From Anarhynchus alexandrinus (lineage: Eukaryota > Chordata > Aves > Charadriiformes > Charadriidae): 64,000 nt of DNA. The position numbers and the translations under genes were made by a program. Location: positions 8,073,486 through 8,137,485 of the forward strand of contig VUYV01000014.1 of assembly GCA_008711295.1 (NCBI GenBank), written 5' to 3'. Every line of letters starts with the position of its first letter. Position 1 is the stretch's first letter. The notes beneath the pieces are model-generated. The model did no database searches, had not been told where the DNA came from, and saw only the letters and a list, made by a program, of their open reading frames with translations. Positions 23,001 through 33,750 of this stretch are shown here, in pieces.

Positions 23001-25932
23001 TCTCAAAATAAAGCTCTTGCTCTTGAGCTCAGGGCACTTCCCACAGACGCTTGAGGTTGTTCCTTTAAAACATTTCATGTGTCAATAATGTCAGCCTCAG
23101 TCTTTCATTTTTACCCAAATGGGACGAGTTTCCCCGGTGGCAGGAATGCAGGAAAAGCAAAGCTTGGCTGCTGAGAGCAAAGTTCTCAGGAACTGCAGGT
23201 TTGCTGCCAGACCTTGGGGATTTCTCAGGAGTAAAAGAGGAGAACAGTAAATGAAGGGAGAAAAAGCACAAAAGCAGGGAAAGGACTTGGGGATATTGAC
23301 AGGGGGGGTTCGGCTTGTTGATGGGCAGTTTAGAAGCTCTTCCCAGGTCACATTTGTCCATGATTGCCACCATACCTACACTGATTAAAAACACGATACG
23401 TTGAATTGACCTATCTAAGCTGGAAAAGTCTGGTGTAGATGGAGTGTTGGAGCTGCATCGAACAGGTAAAACCTGTATCTGCACCAGCAGCAGTCACTGT
23501 GCATGGCACAGGCTCAGTAGAAGCTCCATGGAATTAAAAGAAATCTGTGCTTGCCCATGCTGGGTGTGCCCCAGGTGCTTTTGCTTTGCAAAGTATCTCT
23601 ATCTCTGAGGACCAGAATGAGTGTCCCTGTGCTGCACCGACCCACCAGAAACTGGGACCACACTGATGGGGGCAGGGGAGGAGTCTGGGAGAAGGACCTG
23701 GAGCTGAAGGGTTGCTGGGCCATGGGGAAGGCAGCACAGGCTGGCAAAGACCATTAGAAAGTGAGACTGAGATCTGGGGAACTATGCTGGGCACTGGAAG
23801 CAGATGCTGGGACAGACAGCCGGGCGAGGAGCTGGCAGGGAGGAGGCAGGAGCAAGGAGAGGCGGGAACAGGGAGAACACGTCACAGCTGTACCCATGCT
23901 ACGTAGCACGGCACTTTCGCCCCCTCGAGTGCCCGCCAGATTCGTGGCTCGTTGTTCCCGAGCTGCCTCTGCAGCCTGATGTGTTCAGGTCACTCCACAT
24001 GTTTCCGCACATTGATAATCTTACTTTTAGCAGATGCTTTTTCTGTGGAAGGGAAAAATCTGAAAGCCCTTGTCATTCAGCACAGATGTTCGTTTTCACT
24101 GCCTCCTCCTCTTAGAAGATGTGCAAGCCTGCAGGTCAAAAAGACTTTTTCAGTGATGCCTTTATGGACTATAAAGGCTCAGAATCACGGGCCAGGGCAT
24201 CGTCTCACACATACCCAAGTGATGCCTGTGCCCAGGTGTGAAGCCCACATTGTTACTGCTTGGGATATTTCCTTTCCCATATTCACCCCAGGGAGCCTCG
24301 GTGGGAGATCACATTCCACCCTGCATGACAAGACAGTTCGTCGCCTTTGCTTCAACTTCCAAGAGCCTGGAACACACAGCTGCAGTGAAGAACCCTTTGA
24401 AGTGTTACTACACCCTTCTGGATCTTCATTCAGGGGCGAGTATCATATGTATTTCTATTAGATAATAACCATTCATAGTGATATGTCTCCTTCTCTGACA
24501 CTGGAGCATGCCTTCAACCAGAGCTGTAAAATGGGGTCCCAGCAAGAGGGTTTGCAACGTGCTTCTGTTCTTCCCCAGCCAGCCCTCACAGCCCCTGTGG
24601 ATTTTTGTCTCGTAGTGCCAACCTCTGTCATTAAAATACCATGGACCTCACCTTTGGAGACTAAGATGAAAAAACAAGAGGATGACTGCTATGGCTTGCA
24701 CAACAAATTTTATTTGCCTGTAGTTTTCCAGCCTGTTGGGGTTACATTTTAAAAGATTGTTCCCTGCAGGGACAAAGTCTTGGAGCTCATTTTTGCAGCG
24801 GTAGCTGACATTTGTCCATAACGACATGACCCCGGGAGCTGGAACAGGCAGCAGTGAAATCACATTATGAGAACTGGCAACTGCCTCTCTACCGGTTGGA
24901 CACGGGAATAAAATATATCCTGGCTGTCCCAGTTAAAACTTCCTTCTTTCCCTTATGTGCCGGTGTCACGGCCACAGCCTGGTCCTTGCCTGCTGTGCGT
25001 GGTGTGGCGTCAGTGCTCATTGCTCGCAGAATACCAAGTTCTGGCGAAGAATTAATCCTCTGCGGCGTGAGATGTTGGACACCGTTTGCTGCCGGCGCGC
25101 CAAGGCTGGCCGGCGTGTGCCCTGGCAGGCTGCTGCCGCCTGTTCCTGTGTCCCCTCCTCTTGGCCAGGGTCTCTCCCCAAACCCTTTGGGCTTCTCCAG
25201 AAACATTGTAAATTTCTCCCCTGCAGCCACAGAACGGACCATTTTCTCTGCTGGGATCAACTGGTTGTCTTTCACCTATCAATTTCTGGGGTAGGAGAGG
25301 GGTCCTGACCCCAGAGGTCTCATCTTTTCCCTTCTCAGCACACATTTGTGTTTTCTAGGGAACGAAGCATTTTTGTGCACCTAAAATCTGGGGCTGGTGA
25401 GAAGCGTGAATGCTGCTGGACGGCTCCGGTGTGACGTGATGCTCTGGGGGTCCCTGCTGGCCTCTGCTTCTGCCGCCCGGCAAACGGCAGTGCTGAGCCG
25501 CTGCTCCTACCGGGACGTGACGGCTTCTTTTCTACTCTGTGAGTTGTTGGGAATTTATTGCCGTGTTGTGAACTGATTTTTTTTGAAACCTTTGGGGATG
25601 GTGTGTAGGAAACAGAACTGCGCAGTATGCAGCTCCTTCAGCAGGATCAGCATCGCTGGTGGGAGCCGTGGAGCCTGGGCATGAAGGGTGTCCTGCGCTT
25701 GCAGTCCCCTTGGCCAGCCTTGGAGGGATGCTGGGAAGTGAAAAGTTTTAGATTTCCACTCCAAGTGCTGTGATTAACCCAGACAAAGCTTCCAGGGATG
25801 TCGGAAGGAATCTGCTGATCAAGGGCTGTGTAGTGCTGAAAACAGGACAGGTTTGGCACAGTGAGCTTATACGAGACTTGAATTAAAATCTTATGAGAAC
25901 ACAGTTTTGATTAGTTGATCATATTCTTCTGA

Positions 25933-25983
25933 TAATAATTTTCCAGATGTCTAATAATTTTCCAAGTATATAATGATTTTCCA
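25933..25983. repeat. Three-copy degenerate tandem repeat, 19-bp period
   Basis: The motif TAATAATTTTCCA occurs exactly at 25933-25945 and 25952-25964, and with one change (TAATGATTTTCCA) at 25971-25983. The spacing is a constant 19 bp, which points to a small tandem duplication with decayed linkers, or to an array of similar AT-rich homeodomain-type sites. Confidence 0.7.
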
Positions 25984-28900
25984 CTCTGACAACAGAAACA
26001 CGACCAATGTCTGGCATGTTCAGTCTGCCTTTACATCAGGAAGAAAACTTAATTTCAGAAGAAAAGTGTTTCTGAGACCTTACTTGCAGTGATCTGACTA
26101 AAAATAGATACGCTTCCATGGGGTACATTAAAAATATATAGAAAAAACATTATGGCCAAAGCCTGAGCTGATGATCTCTATTCCAAGAACCCCAAATCTT
26201 GCGAGCCCTTGTGCGGACTCCTCACAGGCAGAGCGGTGCCAGCTATACGTGCCTCAAGCAGAGGTATATGATGTATCTCATAGAGTCAGCAAAGGAAAAA
26301 TTGGCCTCGGAAAGCAAAATCAGCATGTGAGCAGGCACGCTGATGGCTGCTGCCGTCTCCTCTCCCCCTTCCCTCCCTCCGCTCCCTCCTCCTGGAAGGA
26401 CATGAAAACTGTTAGTTGGGGCGTCACCTGCTGAGGATAAAAGTGACATTTCTGAGACACATCACACGGGGGAAGCTGAGATGTTTTGATCCGTCTCAGG
26501 CGAGGCTGATGGCAATTTAAAGAAGATGTTTTCGTACGTGCCGAGATGTCATAGCGCCTGGCTGACGGACAGAAAAACTGCTGGTGGAAAAGCAGCGTTG
26601 TATAGGAGTTCTCCTGCAACAGCGTCTGTGGAGGCAGGGTCTGATCTTTAATTAACTCAGCCATCAGAATGGAAACCACAAACACTTACTTGCAAGAGTC
26701 TGGGTTTTTTTTAACATGTAAGATAAATATTGAGGACTGATCTGAAACCCCGGGGATCTTCAGTCCATTGCTATTCCTTCCCTTGAGCTTTAAATCCAGA
26801 TACTTATTGTGAAATGAACATTTTAAATTTTTAATATTAACAGTTTATGTAATTCACTGCTATAATGCACACAGTTAAAATATATTAAAAATAATACATA
26901 TTTTCTAGCTAGACAGAATCCTGTGCTGTGTGGAGCCAAAAGAGAGAGCACAGCTAAGCTGGTCCTGGTGCCCGGGTCAGCAGCTGGTTAGACCTTTCGT
27001 TCCACATCTTCTCTTCCCAGTCTTTCTTCCCTGCTCCAGTTTTCCTCTGCAGGGTGGGAATCCAGCAAGTGCGAGCTCTGTGTGATCTTTGAAATTCAGA
27101 ATAGACTTTGAAACGGGACAAGGGTCCCGTGTCCGGAGTGTGCGGTGCCGCCGTGCGTGCTGCCCTGTGCACCGTAACGCTTCCCAGCTCAGTTCGTTTA
27201 ATTCAGAAATAGTTATGCGAGACTGCAGTAGCAAAGAGCCAACACTAGATAGCATTTTATGTTTGTTTTGAGGAGGAAAAGCCTTTTGTTCTTGTGTTTT
27301 GGTAGATTCTGAAAAAATTCTAAGCACATATTTTAGACGTGATTAGTTGTTAATATTTTCTGATGATCTGTGCAATGTCTCCTATAAATTCAAAACAACA
27401 GGCAACAAAACTACCTTTTTTTCTATTGTTTTATTGACATCATTGTACCAGTATAGAATTTACCTGCATTTCTAAAGTGCCTAATGCTATTTTGCCTCTA
27501 GATGCTGAGGTAAGAGGCTTATAGTTGATCTTTGCATAGGCCGTGTTCCTGATCCTATTAACATCAGTGTGAAATCTCCACCAGGCTGGGATCCAGCAGG
27601 TCATATGCTTGTAAGTACTGCACGGGGAAATAACATCACAAGCAGTAACAGGAGCAGCGAAGGTGAATTTCTTGTGATCTACAGAACAACAAAATAGCTA
27701 CGGATGGGATTTGGCTCGCAGATTACGGCACACGTACCTTGGTGTTTACGTGTGGGTATGTATAGGCCCGTGAGGAAAATGCTGAGTTGCCATTATAGAT
27801 GATGGGGATCCAAAGCTCAATTCAGTGTACACATGTAGACATCTATTGCCATCCAATATATCCTAAGATGTCTGAGACATCCACATATAATCTTTGTGAG
27901 AGCCTTGAGCTCCTGGAGTATCATCTGGAGTCCAGATGGAACACCCTACGGCATTTCAGACTACACCAGATTCCTTCATTTGGGTAACTGAATCAAGCTT
28001 CTGGTCTCCTCTGACTGTAGTGGGAATTAGACACCTTGCTCACCTCGACACCTACAATGAAGACTTTTGGTTTAGGTATGTTAATCTTCAAGCTGAATCC
28101 CATCCTTTGGGTAGGATTCGGGCACCTAAACCTGCACATTCAGCACCATTTGAGAGGTCCTAAGGTGTCTTGCCTGGCCTCCAGATGCTGACCCAGAAAG
28201 CTGCAGGTCTCCTATAGGGTCCCATGAAAAAGCTCTGGGAAAATGTCTTGGATACCCTAGGGTGTCTCAAAGGGGTCTACAGCCCTACGTTTGGGCAGCT
28301 GACTCCGGCTCTGCCCATTTGAGCAGATGCCTTCAGGCTCCACTGAAACTGGTTATGGCCAAGGGATTGATCCACATGACTGCAGCACGGGATTTGGGCA
28401 GTCCCTTGGTTGCAATGCCCATGCCAGCACAAGCAGGAGAAGGGTATGACCCTATTTGCCCATAACCCACAAAAGAACCCCCACTGCGGGGTGCTTGGTG
28501 TAAGGTAGAGTGGGAACAGGGGGGGAACAGATCCTGAAGGATCCCAGAGGCTGGTGCTAATGTGGGTTCCCACCTTGAGAAGGAGGTGGTGGAGGCCAGC
28601 CATGGCAGGCAGTCTGCCGTGGTTCCCCAGGGCTCTCGTGCGATTGCAACATCCAGAAACTGCACTGCAAAACTCTTCTTAAAATATGCTGATCACACAG
28701 GAACTTGAGGCAATTGTACCGCAGTGTCTCACAATAATTACTTGGCATCGCTTTAGCATATGAAATTGGTTTTGATGAGAGCTCTGATTGCTCTTTTTAC
28801 GCAGGTCTTGTTGTGAGGCTGCACGGGAATTAAGAGCTTTGACGTTTCGCTTTCTTTAAAACACAGAGTTTCAAATTCCTTTGGTGAGGGTTTGTGGCAG

Positions 28901-30666
28901 GGCACATTTTTCACTGTCATTGCTGCCCTGAGACCTCATTTTTTAGCATTAATGTTAGTGCTGATATGCAGCATGTCTCTCAGGTGCTCGGGGTGCTTCA
29001 GCACTGCTCAGAAACCATTGCTCTACCTTGTGCTTACACCCTCCGCACAGGGAAGGAAGTGGGTTGGAAACCGGAGTAACCTGAGGACCAGCTGCACGCC
29101 CAGGAATAACTCGCTCCCCACTGGTCTTTTGAGGGGGCATGAACCCACCCGGAGCTAAATCTCCCTGTCTCGGGGTGCTGGTCCTTAGTGCTGTGCCAGA
29201 AGAGCCCAGCGCAGGTATCCAGCAGCAGCTGCTTGACAAGCTCGGTGTCAGCCCCGGGGGATGCTGGCATTTCAGCCTTCATTTCTTCACGGCAAAAATC
29301 AGAGTAACGGCAATTTAGGTGGAAAAAGAAATGTAAACAACAACAATAATAACAACAAACCCAGGGGAAAAAAAAAAAAGCTCAATTTGAAAGTGTTCAC
29401 GGGTTTCTTTTTGCTATTCCTGGGATCTGAGTATGTTGATGCTTGTCCCAAGTCAGGCAGTGGGGTAGTTACAGCCTGAGTTGTAGAGCCGGCGCTGGGA
29501 CTGGAAGTCCTGGTTTCTGATACGGCGTTTGGCTCGCTTGGCTCTGAGCTGTTGGTAAAGGATTAATCTGTGAACGCACAGATGTGCCTATAGAGGTCTT
29601 AACTCTGCGCTTCTCCTTCAAGCTCCGCTCTCAGGACGTTAAAAGCGTGATGGAGAAGGGAGGGATTCCTTGCAACTCTACGTTCAGGTTAACTGATTGC
29701 AACTGGTCCTTGCTGTTGGGGATTCTCTAAAGGAAGAGAAAACAAGATGGGTTTGAACAACTTATTGAATTCTGATCTTTTCCCTGAAATTGTTGGGGAA
29801 AAAGCTGCACGTGGTTCCTGCAATGGTGTTTGCACAGCAAAGGCACAACCTCTGTTATCTGCCCTGTGAGCCCCCACGTGCAGCATCTTGTAGAAAATAG
29901 GTTCCTATTTTGGACAAAGAACATGCCCTTCCTTCCAAACAAAATACCACAGAGTTTGACCCCATGGCTGAAAGCAACCTGCAGTCAGAATTGATTCCTC
30001 ACTGCTAAGTCAAGATAAGGTACTTTTAAACCAAAAATCTGATAGCCCCGAGCAGAGGGTTGCAGTGATCTAACAAGATCCATTAAAAGCTGTGTCTGCA
30101 GAGGCTTTGCCTGTAGCTTTCCTCTCCCAGCAAGGGAACGCTCACACATGTCATCTGGTCTATACTGATAAAATCTAAGTATGATAACAAGGGCAGGATA
30201 CAAGGAATGATTCTGGAAACTGAATTCTTCTGGATTCTTAAATGTGCTTTTAGTGGTGGCAGTCAAAGCCACAGACTGATCAGTGCTAAATTTATTACCC
30301 TTAAGCCAGAATCCATTCAGATTTGTGATTAGAATGTCAGGGTTTCTGTTTTAGTAGTTTTCGGTACCGCTGTTTTTATGTGAGGTATATATGAAGTTGT
30401 CACATTTGGCTGAAGAATCGCTCGCCTGCTATTTGTATAAGCTGCAATTTGTGTGATACGCTGCAAAACACAACGCTGGTTCCTCTCTTGTGATGCTACA
30501 GACCACCAGGTGTGTTCACAGAGAGGTGGCTTCCCCTCTGCGTCACCACGGGTGAGGCAATGAAGTTGTTTGCCTGCTCAGGATGGGAAGGAAAGCGGCT
30601 TTGCCGGTGCTGTGCACCGCTGGAGCACGAGGGTGGGCTTTTGGGAATGGGGACCGGTGGCTCCAC

Positions 30667-30727
30667 CTCCTCCTCCTCCTCCTCCTCCTCCTTCTCCTCC
30701 TTCTCCTCCTCCTCCTCCTCCTCCTCC
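30667..30727 (+). repeat. (TCC)n / (GGA)n microsatellite
   Basis: The tract is built almost purely of CTC/TCC triplets, with two CTT interruptions that make it close to a mirror repeat. It is pure pyrimidine on the plus strand over about 61 bp, a composition that can form intramolecular triplex (H-DNA). Open frames that cross it translate to poly-Ser, poly-Pro, poly-Leu, poly-Glu or poly-Arg depending on frame and are artefacts of the repeat. Confidence 0.95.
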
Positions 30728-30790
30728 ACACCTTTGTGTCACTCCCAGACCTGTGCCTGGGCACCGAACCTTTCAAAATCCCCCATAATT

Positions 30791-30825
30791 TTTATTTATT
30801 TATTTATTTTTATATTTATATATGT
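30791..30825 (+). repeat. (TTTA)n and AT-rich microsatellite
   Basis: About five TTTA units (30791-30810) run on into an imperfect TATATTTATATATG stretch. It lies 64 bp right of the (TCC)n tract, so the two simple repeats form one low-complexity cluster. Confidence 0.9.
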
Positions 30826-33314
30826 AATTTGTATTTATAAGCTCAGGCATTTCACAGTCATAAGTGTTAAACCATGAGTGATGCAAAGGTAACTGTGTGT
30901 GTCCCGGCTATCACTGCTTTGCTGTAATTCTACACAGGAGTGCAAATGAGCCCCCAAAAACCAGTTTCAGCTGCACCAGCTGCATTTTGAGACACTGAAG
31001 TGTTGCCTTCAGTTTAAAACCCATGGACATTTAACCCCTAAAGATGTTGACAGCCCCTTTTAAAGGTGCTTTGGTTTTCACAAGGCTTATGGTATTTTAA
31101 AAAAGTTCTATTTGGCTTCTTCTTCTTCATTTCATGTTTAAGAAAATGAAGAAAAAAGAAAATAAGATAAGGGGACAGCCACTGAGGCCAGACTGGAGTA
31201 CCTCATGCCCTGCGAGGGCCACAGGAACGGGACCCTGAGACTCGGAGGAGCCCGTGGGACATCCCCTGAGGCAGTCAGCAACACTGTGGTAACTGCGGTT
31301 TATCTTTTAAACATTGTGCCTAAGAAAAAAAATGTGTAAGACAACTTTTTATGTAAGAATGTACCTTTTTTCCCAATAAAATTCCCAAATCTGAAATTTC
31401 AATTAATTTGTAAGACATCTCGTAAGACATTTTATGTCCTTGTCAAATAGCAGATGAAAACGTTAGGGAAGGTGGAAAAATCACCATTTTTTTGGTCAAA
31501 TGAAAACCTGTGACCAAAAAAGCTGCAAATGAGGAGAAAGTGCAAAGGGAAAGTTACTTAGGCTAACTTAACGCATTGCGTTTTTGCAAGATTTATTTGC
31601 AGTAATTAGCCTTTGCAGGCTGCCGACTTACCTGTTCCTTTTGCCTCCCCCAAGTGTTTTCCACACACGCGCAGGTTTAATAGATTCAAACGAAAAGAAG
31701 TTTCCTCGGAGGCTTAAGATAAGCAAAACCCAAAGCTGTACGGAAAGCTTAAAGAAAGTGGGAGCCTGGTGGTGAACTGTAGGGGGTAATGTTGCTACAC
31801 ATACTCTGCCTGCCAGCTGCAAAAGGTAGATAAAGCTATTGACTGTTTGTATTATTACGTGACAAACTAGATCTCCGCGGAAAGAATAAAAACGTATTAT
31901 TATTCTTAGCAGCCTCCTCCCTCTGCCCTCGCCATCGCTCATTTGCAAGGGCGCCTCAGCTCTTCATTTCTTCTGATAACACGTTGTCGTGTTCTGCTTG
32001 ATGGTCTTTGTAGAGAAGTGGTCACCAGCCAGAGGGACCTGGGCAACAAGTAGGGGAGGGTGATTTGTAGATTCGGTGGACTAATGAGATGGTAATAACC
32101 ACCTACTGACGTTATTATTATTATTTTTTTTTAATCTGAAAGGATTTGCAACGACACTAAAAAGAAGGGAGGAGGTTAACTGGAGATGTTAGCAAAGAAG
32201 CGTTGGGCAAGTAAACAGCCCTCTCTCCTTGTAGGCAGGTAGGTTAAGCCCTGCCCGATTGCACAGCTGCCGTAAAAGCATAGGACATGCTGGAAGGGGC
32301 TTCCTAGATTGGCTGCTCATCACGGAATCCCTCTCAAGGATTAGTCCAGGTTTTGCTTAAAACCAGGCACTGATAGGGGAAACGGCAAAGGAGAGAGAGG
32401 GAAATAAAATCTATGAAAGAGGAAAAAAAAATCGGAGCAGGGAACACTTAAAAGGCAATTTAAGCATCTCCTCACCAATACAGGCCATTGTGAGTTGACC
32501 CTATTGAATAAAGGTAAAAGAGGGTTAACGCTAGGGAAAGAAAAAGTTCACAAATACAGTTTTTCCACATACAGCTCTGGTGTACATTGAGCCCTACATG
32601 TGTCCTAAAAACACTCTTGTCTTCTCCATATACATGTGTCTACAGTGTGAAGGGCATACCCCAAATAACAGAGGCACCAGCAGAGACACCCCCAGCCCCC
32701 ACGTTGTGGAGACCTGGAGACCATCCTGGGCAGCGCTGGAGAGCAAAGGCCAAGGCAGCACCCGCTGCTGGGGGGGAGCACAGAGGTACAGCCCCCAGCA
32801 CAGGAGCTGCCGTCGGCCTGGCTACGGCTGCATTCCCACCAGTTATCACTCGGGCAGCAAAGGCCACCAGCTCGGAGCTGTTGTCTGGGGCTGGAGCCCA
32901 TTTGGGCTCCAGGTTGCATGAACACGACCATGAGGACAAGGAGAGATTCTCCATTGCAGGCTTTAAGGAGTGTGTGACTCTCTGATGGGAGACCAGGGAT
33001 TCCTGCACTAACTGCATTTGGCTTCTGCATAGATGAAAATATTATTTTGAGGTGATTGCAGCGTTTGCATTTAGATTTCATGTTCATCTACTTGGAATGA
33101 GGAGAAATGAGCCGAAGGAGTTTGGCCTGGTGAGAGCCAAACTGGGTGGCTTTTAGCCCCATGACTTTGGCTTGGTTGCGCGTCCCAAAAGACAAAAGGC
33201 AACCTGGATCATCGTTCTGCATTTGTGATGCATCAGGCTTCGATGATGCCATTTTTAACAGCCGCACGGGTCTATACCAACCAAACATTGTCATTTGTGA
33301 CTGGCAGCACACAG
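30826..33314. other. Non-coding DNA
   Basis: No gene is visible. The part from about 31300 to 31560 is very AT-rich. From 32580 to 33000 both strands carry overlapping frames of 106-160 codons. The sequence there is GC-richer with Gly/Ala/Cys/Ser-rich translations, no motif and no splice-site pair that I could support. Confidence 0.5.
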
Positions 33315-33750
33315 CGTAATGTAGCACATGCTCTACACGCACGGAGCAAAGATGCTTTTTTCCCCCTGAAGACAGCTGAGCTCAGCTCGTCAGTGCCGCG
33401 TTTGCTGTTACGTACCCTTCGGAGCCGCCTGCGATGACTCCCCGGCACAGCTGCTCTGCCCGGTGAGCCGATGCCTCGGCGGGAGGGTTTAACGGGATAA
33501 AAAAGTGGTTTGCCGTTAAGAGCAGTACTGCTCCTCTGTCCCTTCGGGCGTCCCGGAGGGAGTTGTCTGACACACCTGACAGCCTCCATCGCAAGCCGAA
33601 AGCGATTGCTTGGTATGGCCAAGGACAGTCAGCTTTCCGTATCGCCGGGTCGCTGTGTGCACGGGGTTTTGAGCAGAGTTACAGTGCGTACTCTTGAGAA
33701 TGACAAGGGCTACCGCGGTCCGTAATTGAGTTCTGCTCTGCACTAATCCG
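33315..33750. promoter_or_regulatory. CpG-dense segment, candidate CpG island
   Basis: By hand count the 450 bp around 33301-33750 contain 33 CpG dinucleotides at about 57% GC, so the observed/expected CpG ratio is about 0.9. Bulk vertebrate DNA runs near 0.2, and the flanking kilobases here look CpG-poor. Part of the block (33421-33480) reaches about 73% GC. A TATA-like GGGATAAAAAAG lies near 33495. This is the pattern of an unmethylated promoter or enhancer island. No exon or clear reading frame adjoins it, so the function is inferred from composition only. An old GC-rich repeat is the main alternative. Confidence 0.45.

Larger units (their letters stand above)
17954..30660. other. Non-coding DNA, probably intronic or intergenic
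   Basis: No gene could be supported. Between about 18340 and 19800 the minus strand carries several medium open frames (18357-18605, 18629-19087, 19096-19398, 19547-19798), none with a recognisable domain. Simple sequence includes a CAG-rich patch at 18341-18372, a T14 run at 20828-20841, a G-rich patch at 20451-20473 and an AAC/AAT-rich run with A12 at 29336-29379. At about 21915-22110 there is an AT-rich, non-repetitive block with an octamer site ATGCAAAT (21937-21944) that could be a conserved regulatory element. The patches at 25040-25160 and 25400-25520 are CpG-rich. A stretch at about 27930-28160 has ACACCTAC and GGGCACCTAAACC motifs reminiscent of old amniote repeats. Confidence 0.5.

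Noticed and set aside
30496..30877. Open frames of 72-121 codons on both strands over 30496-30877
   Set aside because: They are produced by the (TCC)n repeat and translate to poly-Ser, poly-Pro, poly-Leu, poly-Glu or poly-Arg.
32580..33087. Overlapping frames of 106-160 codons on both strands
   Set aside because: Several long frames in conflicting directions over the same GC-richer bases, with no recognised motif, point to composition rather than coding.
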